A stretch of 64,000 nt of DNA from Flavobacteriales bacterium (lineage in GTDB: Bacteria > Bacteroidota > Bacteroidia > Flavobacteriales > UBA7430), in NCBI GenBank assembly GCA_002692065.1, contig NZJX01000002.1, positions 35,937 to 99,936 of the forward strand, read 5' to 3'. Shown here piece by piece: positions 20,522-28,668 of the stretch. Each line of letters begins with the position of its first letter. Within the stretch, counting starts at the first letter, position 1. Position numbers and translations under genes: made by a program. A model generated the notes under the pieces. It worked only from the letters and a program-made list of their open reading frames with translations, ran no database searches and was not told the origin of the DNA.

Positions 20522-20545
20522 CATTACTTTGGACATTACTTTGGA
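20522..20545 (+). repeat. 12-bp tandem direct repeat upstream of the hydrolase
   Basis: CATTACTTTGGA occurs twice in perfect succession. Each copy contains TTACTTTG, which matches the -7 consensus TAnnTTTG at all but the second position. It lies in the gap between divergent mraZ and the hydrolase. It could act as duplicated promoter elements or be part of the hydrolase reading frame, which stays open through it. Confidence 0.6.
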
Positions 20546-20553
20546 AAAGTTTA

Positions 20554-21318
20554 ATTAAAGTTGATATCATCGTAAATAAATTTAAATATATAGACAAGGG
20601 TAAAGGTCCTGTAATAATTTTCCTTCATGGATTAATGGGGACATTGAGTAACTTTAATCAAATTACCAAAATTATTAGTGAAAAAGGGTATAGAATATTG
20701 ATCCCTGAACTTCCTATTTTTGATTTACCAATACTAAAGACTACTGCGAAAGAAATTTCAAATTTCCTATCAGAATTCATTAGCCATTTGAAATTAAAAA
20801 ATGTAACACTTCTTGGTAACTCACTTGGAGGGCACATAGCTTTGATTTATACTATTAAAAATCAATCGAATGTAAAAAGTTTGATTTTAACTGGTAGTTC
20901 TGGATTATATGAAAAATCTATGGGAGAAACTTTTCCTAGAAGAGAAGATTACGAGTATATTAAATTAAAAACTCAAGAGGTTTTTTATGACCCAAAAATA
21001 GCATCCAAGAAACTAATTGACAGTATATATAAAAATGTAAATAACAGAAAAAGAGCAATCAGAATTTTAACTTTAGCTAAATCTGCTATTAGACATAACT
21101 TGTCAAAAGAATTAAAAATAATTCAAATCCCAACTCTACTAATTTGGGGTAATAATGATCAAGTCACACCTCCTGAAGTAGCCAAAGAATTTAAAAATTT
21201 AATAAAAAATTCAACAATTCGTTGGATTGATAAATGTGGACATGCACCTATGATGGAACATCCAATTATATTTTCAAATTTCTGCTTAAAGTGGTTAAAA
21301 ATTATAGATGAAAATTAA
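20554..21318 (+). CDS. Alpha/beta hydrolase, start codon unclear
   Basis: A cytoplasmic alpha/beta-hydrolase-fold enzyme of unknown substrate. Seen: the oxyanion-hole motif FLHGLMGT, nucleophile elbow GNSLGG (Ser), IWGNNDQVTPPEVA (acid) and DKCGHAPMMEHP (His). The first ATG in frame (20635) falls inside HGLMG and cannot be the start. Clear coding sequence runs upstream (KFKYIDKGKGPVII), open back to 20479, but contains no ATG, GTG or TTG. I place the start provisionally at the ATT at 20554, which gives about 254 residues, a normal length. A rare start codon or a small sequence error are both possible. It overlaps ysxC by 11 bases. Confidence 0.8.
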   Translation: MKVDIIVNKFKYIDKGKGPVIIFLHGLMGTLSNFNQITKIISEKGYRILIPELPIFDLPILKTTAKEISNFLSEFISHLKLKNVTLLGNSLGGHIALIYTIKNQSNVKSLILTGSSGLYEKSMGETFPRREDYEYIKLKTQEVFYDPKIASKKLIDSIYKNVNNRKRAIRILTLAKSAIRHNLSKELKIIQIPTLLIWGNNDQVTPPEVAKEFKNLIKNSTIRWIDKCGHAPMMEHPIIFSNFCLKWLKIIDEN

Positions 21319-21919
21319 ATCCGCGAAATTTATATTAAGTAGCTCAGAAATTGATTCTTGTCCACCTCCAAATCTTCCGGAATACGCTTTTATCGGCAGA
21401 TCAAATGTAGGAAAATCATCTCTGATTAACATGATAACTGAAAGAAATTCACTAGCAAAAACTTCTAATAAACCTGGAAAAACAAAACTAATTAATCACT
21501 TCTCAATAAATCAAAATTGGCTTCTGGCTGACCTACCTGGTTATGGATATGCCAAAGTGTCAAAAAAAGAGAGAAGTTTTTTTCTCAAATTAATAAAAAC
21601 ATATTTAACTAAAAGAGTAAACCTAATTTGTACTTTTTTACTTTTGGATAGTAGAATTAAACCCCAAGTGCTTGACTTAAATTTCATGAAATGGATGAAT
21701 TTAAACCAATTACCCTTTGTTTTAGTTTTCACTAAATCAGATAAACTAAAAAATAATATTTTAAATTCTAATTTGAATATTTATAATGATAAATTGAATG
21801 AAACTTGGGAGGAACTTCCAAAATTTTATGTAACTTCATCAAAAAATAAGATTGGCAAAAATCAAATTTTAAGATATATTGATGACTTAAATTCAAAAAT
21901 TAATCCTGATTTTTTTTGA
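21308..21919 (+). CDS. ysxC: Ribosome biogenesis GTPase YsxC/EngB
   Basis: A TRAFAC GTPase needed for large-subunit ribosome assembly. The 203-residue product has G1 GRSNVGKSS (about 30-38), a switch region KPGKTKLINHF, G3 LADLPGYGYA, G4 VFTKSDKL and G5 VTSSKNKIG. Length is normal. It overlaps the upstream hydrolase by 11 bases and its 3' end overlaps the convergent gldC by 20 bases, which leaves no room for a separate terminator. Confidence 0.95.
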   Translation: MKIKSAKFILSSSEIDSCPPPNLPEYAFIGRSNVGKSSLINMITERNSLAKTSNKPGKTKLINHFSINQNWLLADLPGYGYAKVSKKERSFFLKLIKTYLTKRVNLICTFLLLDSRIKPQVLDLNFMKWMNLNQLPFVLVFTKSDKLKNNILNSNLNIYNDKLNETWEELPKFYVTSSKNKIGKNQILRYIDDLNSKINPDFF

Positions 21920-22244
21920 CGTCATAAAGTTTTAATTCTTCCCCAAAGAATCTTGAAAATTCTATTATTTTCTTTGACATTTTTTCATCATTTGTGGCCC
22001 TCTCATATGTTTCTGCCATAGAAAATAAAATTTGATGAAAAAAAACTTTCATTTCATCAATTTTCATATCCTTGGTCCATAAATCAATTCTTAATGAGTT
22101 TTTTTTATCTTTATCCCACAATGACAAAAAAAATGCATCTGCTTTTTGATTTTTAATTCCTTCTGATTCAGCAGACCAAAATAATTTTTCAGGAACTTTA
22201 TTTTCATCAAGTTCAATTTTAATTTTAATATTAGATTCTTTCAT
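21900..22244 (-). CDS. gldC: Gliding motility protein GldC
   Basis: A 114-residue soluble protein of the GldC family, which is required for full gliding in flavobacteria. The sequence begins MKESNIKIKIELDENKVPEKLFWSA and includes QKADAFFLSLWDKD and LRIDLWTKDMKIDEMKVFF, which are conserved in the family. It has no signal peptide. The start overlaps the gldB stop (ATGA), so the pair is translated together, as in other flavobacteria. Confidence 0.9.
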   Translation of the reverse strand: MKESNIKIKIELDENKVPEKLFWSAESEGIKNQKADAFFLSLWDKDKKNSLRIDLWTKDMKIDEMKVFFHQILFSMAETYERATNDEKMSKKIIEFSRFFGEELKLYDVKKNQD

Positions 22245-23218
22245 AACCTTAATTTACCTTTATATCTTGATTTATTTAAAATTTTTTTACTGTCATACTC
22301 GTTAATTAAATCATTCAAAGTTACCTCTGAATTATTTAACATATATGATTCAATAATTTTCCAACCAATCCATTTACCAACTCCTCCAGGGGATTTATGA
22401 TCAATTGAAGATCCAAATTTTGAAAAAGGAGCATCATCTATAAATCTTTGTTTGTTTCTAATATCTGAAGAAAATATAATTTCCTGTTCTATAAAATATT
22501 TCCAAATTAATTCTTGGTTATTTATACACCATTTCATTTTTCTTTCATCACAACCAAAAATAATATTTGGTTGTTCATTTTTCAAAATTAGTGAAGTTAA
22601 GTAATAAACTTTACCATAATCAAGAATTTGACTTAGAAAATTAGTTTCGTTTGACTTTTGAATTTTAGATTCAAAATAACTATTAAAAAGTTTTGAAGGA
22701 ATATTAAATTTATTAAAGCTTGATTTAATATAGTTAGGGAAAGAACTGTATTCTACAGAGTTTTTCCCAAGAAACATATCTAGAGAAATTAATATTAAAT
22801 TATCTTTAACAATTATAGGTTCTAATGACTCAAAATTAGACACCCATGTGTAAATTTTAATTGAGTCAGATTTTGGAAAATATTTAAAGTAGTTTATAAA
22901 TATTTTTTCAATTTCTAAGTTAAACTTTTTAATATCTTTAAATACAGAATCAACCTTGTAAAATAAAGACTTAATTTGATTGTCATTATATCTTCCAGAC
23001 AGTGTTTTTAAATCAATATCATACTTAAAAAATTCAGGAAATCTTTTTTTCAGTAATCCTATTTCATTTTTAAATTTTAATGAATCAATAGAAAAAAAAT
23101 AGTGATCAAAATTGTCAATCTTTAATTTTATTTCTGATTTTTTATAAAAAGGATTACAGTTACAAACCACAAATATTAATAGTCCGAATACAATCAGAAT
23201 TTTTAAAATATTTTTCAT
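22241..23218 (-). CDS. gldB: Gliding motility lipoprotein GldB
   Basis: GldB is a lipoprotein required for gliding motility in Flavobacterium johnsoniae. The 325-residue product has a lipoprotein signal peptide with two candidate acceptor Cys in VVCNCN (19 and 21). Family patterns follow: RFPEFFKYDI, ISLDMFLGK, a PNYIKSSFNKF region, FGCDERKMKWCINNQELIWKYFIE, and SPGGVGKWIGWKIIESYM near the C-terminus. The gene precedes gldC and is divergent from nadE. The other gld and spr genes are not in this window. Confidence 0.9.
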   Translation of the reverse strand: MKNILKILIVFGLLIFVVCNCNPFYKKSEIKLKIDNFDHYFFSIDSLKFKNEIGLLKKRFPEFFKYDIDLKTLSGRYNDNQIKSLFYKVDSVFKDIKKFNLEIEKIFINYFKYFPKSDSIKIYTWVSNFESLEPIIVKDNLILISLDMFLGKNSVEYSSFPNYIKSSFNKFNIPSKLFNSYFESKIQKSNETNFLSQILDYGKVYYLTSLILKNEQPNIIFGCDERKMKWCINNQELIWKYFIEQEIIFSSDIRNKQRFIDDAPFSKFGSSIDHKSPGGVGKWIGWKIIESYMLNNSEVTLNDLINEYDSKKILNKSRYKGKLRL

Positions 23219-23275
23219 TTAATTAAATTTCTCTCAATATATTAAATCCTGCAACAAAGTTTAAAATTGATTTAG

Positions 23276-23283
23276 TAAATTTG
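23276..23283 (+). promoter_or_regulatory. -7 promoter element of nadE
   Basis: TAAATTTG, a perfect TAnnTTTG, ends 15 bases before the nadE ATG at 23299. This argues against a start at the TTG of 23281, which is part of the element. Confidence 0.65.
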
Positions 23284-23298
23284 CATAATAATTACAAC

Positions 23299-24075
23299 AT
23301 GAAAAAAATTAAAACAATAAACTTTATAAAAAATTGGTTACTTGATTATTCTGTCATGTCAAAAACTGATGGTTTCGTTGTTGGAGTTTCAGGAGGTATT
23401 GATTCTGCCATAACTTCCACATTATGTGCAATGACTAAAAAAAAAGTAATATGTGCTTCGCTCCCAATAAAAAAAAATAAAACTCAAATAGAATTATCTC
23501 AAAACCACATAAGTTGGTTAAAAAATAATTATCCTCAAGTGGAAGAAATTAAAATTGACTTAACTAAAACATATGAAACTTTAAATTTTGCACTACCATT
23601 TAAAAAAAATAATAATTTATCCTTGGCAAATTTAAAATCCAGATTGAGAATGGTATCACTTTATTTCTTGGCATCAACTAATAACCTTCTAGTTGCGGGA
23701 ACAGGAAATAAAGTTGAAGATTTTGGAATTGGCTTTTACACTAAATATGGAGATGGCGGTGTAGATATTAGCCCAATTGCAGATTTAACAAAAACCGAAG
23801 TTTATAAATTAGCAAAAGAATTAAAAATCATAAAAACAATTCAAGATTCTGAACCAACAGATGGATTGTGGGATGATTTTAGAACTGATGAAGATCAAAT
23901 AGGAGCTTCTTATAAAGAAATTGAAAAAATTATGGAGTATATCGAAAAAAATTCAAAAAGAAAATTAAACAAAAGAGAACAAAAAGTTTTAAATATATAT
24001 AAAAATTTTCACTCAAAAAACCTACACAAGATGAATCCAATTCCAGTATGTGAAATTCCAAATAATCTTAGATAA
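23299..24075 (+). CDS. nadE: NAD+ synthetase (ammonia-dependent)
   Basis: NadE makes NAD+ from deamido-NAD+, ATP and ammonia. The 258-residue product has the PP-loop SGGIDSA near the N-terminus, GTGNKVEDFGIGFYTKYGDG, and VDISPIADLTKTEVYKLAKEL. It lacks a glutaminase domain, so ammonia is the likely nitrogen donor. The ATG at 23299 is chosen because the upstream TTG is inside the promoter. The stop directly abuts the stop of convergent korB. Confidence 0.95.
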   Translation: MKKIKTINFIKNWLLDYSVMSKTDGFVVGVSGGIDSAITSTLCAMTKKKVICASLPIKKNKTQIELSQNHISWLKNNYPQVEEIKIDLTKTYETLNFALPFKKNNNLSLANLKSRLRMVSLYFLASTNNLLVAGTGNKVEDFGIGFYTKYGDGGVDISPIADLTKTEVYKLAKELKIIKTIQDSEPTDGLWDDFRTDEDQIGASYKEIEKIMEYIEKNSKRKLNKREQKVLNIYKNFHSKNLHKMNPIPVCEIPNNLR

Positions 24076-25089
24076 TTATTTTATATTCCAACTTAAATCA
24101 CCTGCAATTAAATTATTTAAATCATCCTCAGAAAAATTAAAATTAATTTGATCCAACATTTCATCTTCATAGCATTTTCTTTTTTTTTGAAAAAAGATCC
24201 CAAAAGGTCTAGGAAATTTAGAATAATTATAATTGATATCAGAAAATCTAGATAAGATATTTGCTTTTTCAATTGACTTTTGATCATGAACCCATAAGTC
24301 TTCAATTGAAATATTTTTGTCATTTAAATCAACAATAAGAGGATTAATCCCATCTAATTTGATCCCCTTATCATTTTCATCCCCAAAAATTAATGGTTTA
24401 TTATTTTCTAAATAAATTGAGTTATTCTTTTTAAAATCTTTATTAGTAAATTTTGAAAAAGCTCCATCATTAAATATGTTACAGTTTTGATATATTTCAA
24501 TTAATGAAGTCCCTCTGTGATTATTAGCTTCAATTAAAATTTGCCTCATATGTTTTGGTTCTCTATCAATCGCTCTTGCAATAAATGAAGCGTCAGATCC
24601 AAGAGATAAGGATATTGGATTAAAAGGGTTATCGATCGATCCTAATGGAGTTGATTTAGTAGTTTTTCCAAGCTCTGAAGTAGGTGAATACTGACCTTTA
24701 GTTAAACCATAAATTTCGTTATTAAATAATAAAATATTTAAATCTAAATTTCTTCTTAATAAATGAATTAAATGATTACCTCCAATTGATAATGAATCAC
24801 CGTCTCCAGTTATAACCCAAACATTTAAATCTGGTCTTGAGGATTTTAATCCAGTAGCAACTGCTGTGGCTCTTCCATGAATTGAATGCATTCCATATGT
24901 ATTCATATAATATGGAAATCTTGAAGAGCATCCAATACCAGAAATAAATACAATTTTTTCTTTTTGAATTCCAATATTGGGTAAAATTGACTGAACTTGC
25001 TTTAAAATTGAGTAATCACCACACCCAGGACACCACTTAATTTCTTGCTCATTTGCAAAATCTTTCAAATTATAGTAATTATTTTTCAT
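24076..25089 (-). CDS. korB: 2-oxoglutarate:ferredoxin oxidoreductase, beta subunit
   Basis: The thiamine-diphosphate subunit of a 2-oxoacid:ferredoxin oxidoreductase that links CoA-dependent decarboxylation to ferredoxin reduction. The 337-residue product has IKWCPGCGDY (Cys20, Cys23), GIGCSSRFPYYMNTYG, HGRATAVATGLK and the ThDP-binding GDGDSLSIGGNH followed by NNEIYGLTKGQYSPTS. This layout fits the KorB/PorB family of aerobes and marine Bacteroidota. Substrate (2-oxoglutarate versus other 2-oxoacids) is inferred from family resemblance. It follows korA by 7 bases. Confidence 0.9.
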   Translation of the reverse strand: MKNNYYNLKDFANEQEIKWCPGCGDYSILKQVQSILPNIGIQKEKIVFISGIGCSSRFPYYMNTYGMHSIHGRATAVATGLKSSRPDLNVWVITGDGDSLSIGGNHLIHLLRRNLDLNILLFNNEIYGLTKGQYSPTSELGKTTKSTPLGSIDNPFNPISLSLGSDASFIARAIDREPKHMRQILIEANNHRGTSLIEIYQNCNIFNDGAFSKFTNKDFKKNNSIYLENNKPLIFGDENDKGIKLDGINPLIVDLNDKNISIEDLWVHDQKSIEKANILSRFSDINYNYSKFPRPFGIFFQKKRKCYEDEMLDQINFNFSEDDLNNLIAGDLSWNIK

Positions 25090-25096
25090 AATAAAT

Positions 25097-26935
25097 TTAG
25101 TTTAGTAAACTTTTAACTTTATTAACAATTTCATGAGAATTAAATGGTATTCCCATAATCTTATTTAAAGGGATTGCATTAACTAAAAACTTATCTCTAA
25201 TTATTTTTATTAATTGACCATTATTAATTTCTGGAACTAAGATTATTTCAAAATATTTTAAAATTTCTTCAATATTTTTTGGTAAAGGTACTATATAATT
25301 TATATGAATGTGAGCAATATCATATCCATTTTTTTTTAATTCATTTATTGATGATTGAATTACTCCATAGGTAGATCCCCAAGAAATAATTATCATATCT
25401 GATTTTTTTGAACCTGAACTAAATTTTTGATCTGGTATAAAATTAGAAATATTATTAACTTTTGCTTGTCTTATTTTAACCATTAATTGATGATTTTCAG
25501 GTTCATATGAAACATCACCTGAATTATTATCTTTTTCAAGACCACCGATTGTGTGCTCTAAATCTTTTGTTCCAGGTATAGCCCAATTTCTTACGAAATT
25601 TTCATTTCTTAAATATGGATTAAATTTTTCAGAGAACTTTGATTTTTCAAATTCGTATTCAAAGTCATCTAGGTCAGTTAAAACCGGATATTTCCATGGT
25701 TCAGCTCCATTTGCTATATATCCATCACTTAAAATAATAACTGGAGTCATAAATTTTAATGCTATCTTACATGCATTATAAGTGACTAGAAAACAATCAG
25801 ATGGTGATGAAGGTGCAAATACAGGAATTGGTGCTTCTCCATTCCTCCCGTAAACAGCTTGCAAAAGATCTGATTGTTCAGTTTTTGTTGGAAGTCCTGT
25901 AGATGGGCCTCCTCTTTGAACATTAATTATAATTAATGGTAATTCTAGCATAAATACTAAACCAAGCGCTTCAGTTTTTAAGGCCATACCCGGACCTGAG
26001 GATGCAGTTACAGCTAAATTTCCTCCAAAAGAAGCACCAATTGCAGAGCAAATTGCTGATATTTCATCTTCGGCTTGAAAAGTTCTTACTCCAAAAGACT
26101 TATACTTCGATAATTGATGAAGTATGTCAGAAGCAGGAGTAATAGGATATCCAGAATAAAATAAATCTAATTTTGATTTGTATGAAGCTGATACTAAAGC
26201 TAAACAAATTGCTTGATTACCTAATATATTTCTATAACTTCCTTTTTTCATTTTCCTCGGTTTCACATCAAATCTACTTGAAAAGGTCTCAGAAGTATCA
26301 CCATAATTATATCCTGCTTTTAAAACAGAAATATTAGCATTGAGTATATTTTTCTTATTAAAAAATTTTTGTTCAAGAAATGTTACAGTTGAATTAATGG
26401 ATCTATTAAATATCCAGTAAATAAAACCTAAGACAAACATATTCTTACATCTGTCAATTTCTTTTTTTTCAAGATCAGTATTTTTTAATATTTCTCTGGT
26501 AAGCTTTGTAATATCAATTTTATGAACTATAAAATTTTTTAGATCAAAATTATCAAAAGGATCATCAGAATCAGGGATTTTTGCTAAACGAATATTCCTT
26601 TTATCAAACCCTGAAGTATTTAATACAATTATTCCTCTTTCTCTTAGCTTATTAATATTTTTTTTTAATGAGGCAGCATTCATGGCTACTAAAACGTCAC
26701 AATAGTCTCCTGGCGTAAAAACTTTAGATCCAAAATTAATTTGGAAACCTGAGACACCTGCTAAAGTTCCAATTGGAGCTCTTATTTCTGCAGGGAAATC
26801 AGGCAACGTACTTAAGTCATTTCCATAAAAAGCTGTATTATTTGTAAATTGACCTCCAGCTAATTGTATTCCATCTCCTGAATCTCCTGCGAATAATATT
26901 GTAACACTATCTAGTGTTTTTTTAATTTTACTCAT
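25097..26935 (-). CDS. korA: 2-oxoglutarate:ferredoxin oxidoreductase, fused gamma-alpha subunit
   Basis: The partner of KorB. The 612-residue product is a fusion. The N-terminal gamma domain (about 1-185) has FAGDSGDGIQLAGGQF and PDFPAEIRAP. The alpha domain has YSGYPITPASDILHQLS, FQAEDEISAICSAIGASFGG, SSGPGMALKTEALGL and NVQRGGPSTGLPTKTEQSDLLQA. No ferredoxin gene lies beside it, so the electron acceptor is encoded elsewhere. The next upstream genes encode NifU-like and Mrp Fe-S factors, consistent with maturation needs of a Fe-S-linked enzyme system. Confidence 0.92.
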   Translation of the reverse strand: MSKIKKTLDSVTILFAGDSGDGIQLAGGQFTNNTAFYGNDLSTLPDFPAEIRAPIGTLAGVSGFQINFGSKVFTPGDYCDVLVAMNAASLKKNINKLRERGIIVLNTSGFDKRNIRLAKIPDSDDPFDNFDLKNFIVHKIDITKLTREILKNTDLEKKEIDRCKNMFVLGFIYWIFNRSINSTVTFLEQKFFNKKNILNANISVLKAGYNYGDTSETFSSRFDVKPRKMKKGSYRNILGNQAICLALVSASYKSKLDLFYSGYPITPASDILHQLSKYKSFGVRTFQAEDEISAICSAIGASFGGNLAVTASSGPGMALKTEALGLVFMLELPLIIINVQRGGPSTGLPTKTEQSDLLQAVYGRNGEAPIPVFAPSSPSDCFLVTYNACKIALKFMTPVIILSDGYIANGAEPWKYPVLTDLDDFEYEFEKSKFSEKFNPYLRNENFVRNWAIPGTKDLEHTIGGLEKDNNSGDVSYEPENHQLMVKIRQAKVNNISNFIPDQKFSSGSKKSDMIIISWGSTYGVIQSSINELKKNGYDIAHIHINYIVPLPKNIEEILKYFEIILVPEINNGQLIKIIRDKFLVNAIPLNKIMGIPFNSHEIVNKVKSLLN

Positions 26936-26945
26936 CTAAAATTTA

Positions 26946-27194
26946 CTATTCAATATTTAAAACTTTATTTATCTCAGGAGCATATTTCTTAATTGTATAC
27001 TCAACACCTGACTTTAAAGTCATTTGATTAACAGTACAGCTTTGACATGACCCATGAAATTTAACGATAACATCAAGTTCATTGGTGATTTCAACTAACG
27101 ATACATTTCCACCGTCTCTTTCAAGAAATGGTCTAATTTCGGATAATGCGTCTTGAATTTTTTTGACTAGATCAGAAGTATTATTACTTGTCAT
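26946..27194 (-). CDS. NifU-like Fe-S scaffold domain protein
   Basis: A small NifU C-terminal-domain protein (NfuA/Nfu type) that can carry or transfer a 4Fe-4S cluster. It has IRPFLERDGGNVSLVEI and the CQSCTVNQMTLKSGVEYTIK motif with the CxxC pair. I chose the ATG at 27194 (82 residues), which leaves 13 bases after the mrp stop and begins near the usual start of the domain. An ATG at 27218 would add eight residues and overlap mrp by 11 bases. The mrp neighbour also handles Fe-S clusters. Confidence 0.9.
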   Translation of the reverse strand: MTSNNTSDLVKKIQDALSEIRPFLERDGGNVSLVEITNELDVIVKFHGSCQSCTVNQMTLKSGVEYTIKKYAPEINKVLNIE

Positions 27195-27207
27195 ATAATT
27201 AAATTTT

Positions 27208-28323
27208 TTAACATCCATCCATATTTTTAATCTTAACTATCTTCGATGGCTCAAGGTTTTTATTCCTATAATTAACTTTATTAACAATAGATTTTGCAAG
27301 ATTATGAAAAATTTTAGAATTTTCAGAATTTTCTTGAAGTGCAGTTGGGTGTCCTACATCAGATGATTCTCTAATGCTAGTTGAAAGTGGCACCTCTCCT
27401 AAAAAGTTTAAATTTAGATCATCAGATAAATTTTTAACACCATCTTTACCAAAGATATAATGTTTTTTATTATTTGTATTGTCCGAAATAAAATATGACA
27501 TATTTTCAATTAAGCCAATTATTGGTATATTAATATTTTCATACTGAAACATTTTTACTCCTTTTTTTGCATCTGCAAGCGCAATATTTTGAGGAGTGCT
27601 TACAATAACTGCTCCAGTAACAGATACGCTTTGAATTAGAGATAAGTGAATATCTCCTGTGCCGGGGGGCAAATCCACTAATAGATAGTCTAGATTACCC
27701 CAATCAGAGTCGTTTATTAACTGATTTAAAGCTTTAGTTGCCATTGGTCCTCTCCATACTAAAGCTTGAGAATTATTAGTAAAAAAACCTATACTCAATA
27801 ACTTAATACCATAACTTAAAACAGGGACAATAACTGATTTATTTTTAATAGTCTTAACAGTAGGCTTACTTTTTTCCACATCAAACATTATATGTTGAGA
27901 TGGACCATAAATATCAGCATCTAAAACTCCGACTTTAAAACCTAATCTATTTAAAGAAATTGCTATATTAGATGTAATAGTTGATTTTCCTACACCACCT
28001 TTCCCAGAGGCAATGGCAATAATATTTTTTATATTTTCTAATTTTTTTCCACTGATAGTTTCATTAAGAGTATTTTTCTTAGATATCACTTTAATTCTTA
28101 ATTTTATTTTAATATCATTACTGAGTTTTTTTATTTGCTCAATAATATCATTTTCTAATTTTTTCTTAACATGAAGAGTGGGATGATTAATGTCAATATC
28201 AATTTCAACTTCATTATTAAAAATAATTATATTCTTAACAAAATTGTTTTCAATTATTGAAGTTTTATGTCCATTCAAATAAACATTATTTAAAACCTCT
28301 TGAACTTTTTTTTTATTTATCAT
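27208..28323 (-). CDS. mrp: Mrp/ApbC family Fe-S cluster carrier ATPase
   Basis: A P-loop ATPase of the Mrp/NBP35 group that binds and delivers Fe-S clusters. The 371-residue product has an N-terminal MIP18/DUF59-like domain (about 1-90) and the deviant Walker A ASGKGGVGKSTITSNIA (about 106-122). Further motifs are LDADIYGPSQHIMF, WRGPMATKALNQLI, LLVDLPPGTGDIHLSL and IENMSYF. The usual CxxC after IENMS is absent: the sequence reads SYFISDNTNNKKHYIFG. It sits in an operon with nifU-like and kor genes. Confidence 0.92.
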   Translation of the reverse strand: MINKKKVQEVLNNVYLNGHKTSIIENNFVKNIIIFNNEVEIDIDINHPTLHVKKKLENDIIEQIKKLSNDIKIKLRIKVISKKNTLNETISGKKLENIKNIIAIASGKGGVGKSTITSNIAISLNRLGFKVGVLDADIYGPSQHIMFDVEKSKPTVKTIKNKSVIVPVLSYGIKLLSIGFFTNNSQALVWRGPMATKALNQLINDSDWGNLDYLLVDLPPGTGDIHLSLIQSVSVTGAVIVSTPQNIALADAKKGVKMFQYENINIPIIGLIENMSYFISDNTNNKKHYIFGKDGVKNLSDDLNLNFLGEVPLSTSIRESSDVGHPTALQENSENSKIFHNLAKSIVNKVNYRNKNLEPSKIVKIKNMDGC

Positions 28324-28338
28324 AAGTCTATATAAAGT

Positions 28339-28668
28339 TTATTTTGGTATCCATAGTACTTTATCAAGATTCAATATTTTATCACCTTTAAACTTGTGTC
28401 CTTCATTTATTAATAATTCTTTCATTACATTTACTCCCCCAAAATTATGTTTTCCTGTTAAAAGTCCATTTCTGTTTACAACTCTATGAGATGGCAAACC
28501 TTTTCCGTGACTGTTATTCATAGCCCATCCTACTAATCTTGCTGACTTATAAGTCCCTAAACTTTTAGCTATTAGACCATAGGTAGTTACTTTCCCTAAG
28601 GGAATAGTTTTAACAACTTTAAAACATTTTTCATAAAAATTAATATGATCATATCTATTATCAGTCAT
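28339..28668 (-). CDS. Alkyltransferase-like protein (MGMT family without catalytic Cys)
   Basis: A 109-residue protein with the DNA-binding fold of O6-alkylguanine-DNA methyltransferase. It has IPLGKVTTYGLIAKSLG (helix-turn-helix region), the ARLVGWAMNNS stretch with the Arg finger, and then LPSHRVVNRNG. In active MGMT enzymes the last motif is PCHRV; here the acceptor Cys is Ser60. It should therefore not transfer alkyl groups but may bind damaged guanine and recruit nucleotide excision repair, as studied Atl proteins do. It overlaps trmB by 4 bases. Confidence 0.9.
   Translation of the reverse strand: MTDNRYDHINFYEKCFKVVKTIPLGKVTTYGLIAKSLGTYKSARLVGWAMNNSHGKGLPSHRVVNRNGLLTGKHNFGGVNVMKELLINEGHKFKGDKILNLDKVLWIPK

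Noticed and set aside
20635..20637. ATG as start of the alpha/beta hydrolase
   Set aside because: It lies inside the catalytic HGLMG motif; conserved coding sequence continues upstream.
23281..23283. TTG as nadE start
   Set aside because: It is part of the TAAATTTG promoter element; ATG at 23299 fits the family N-terminus.
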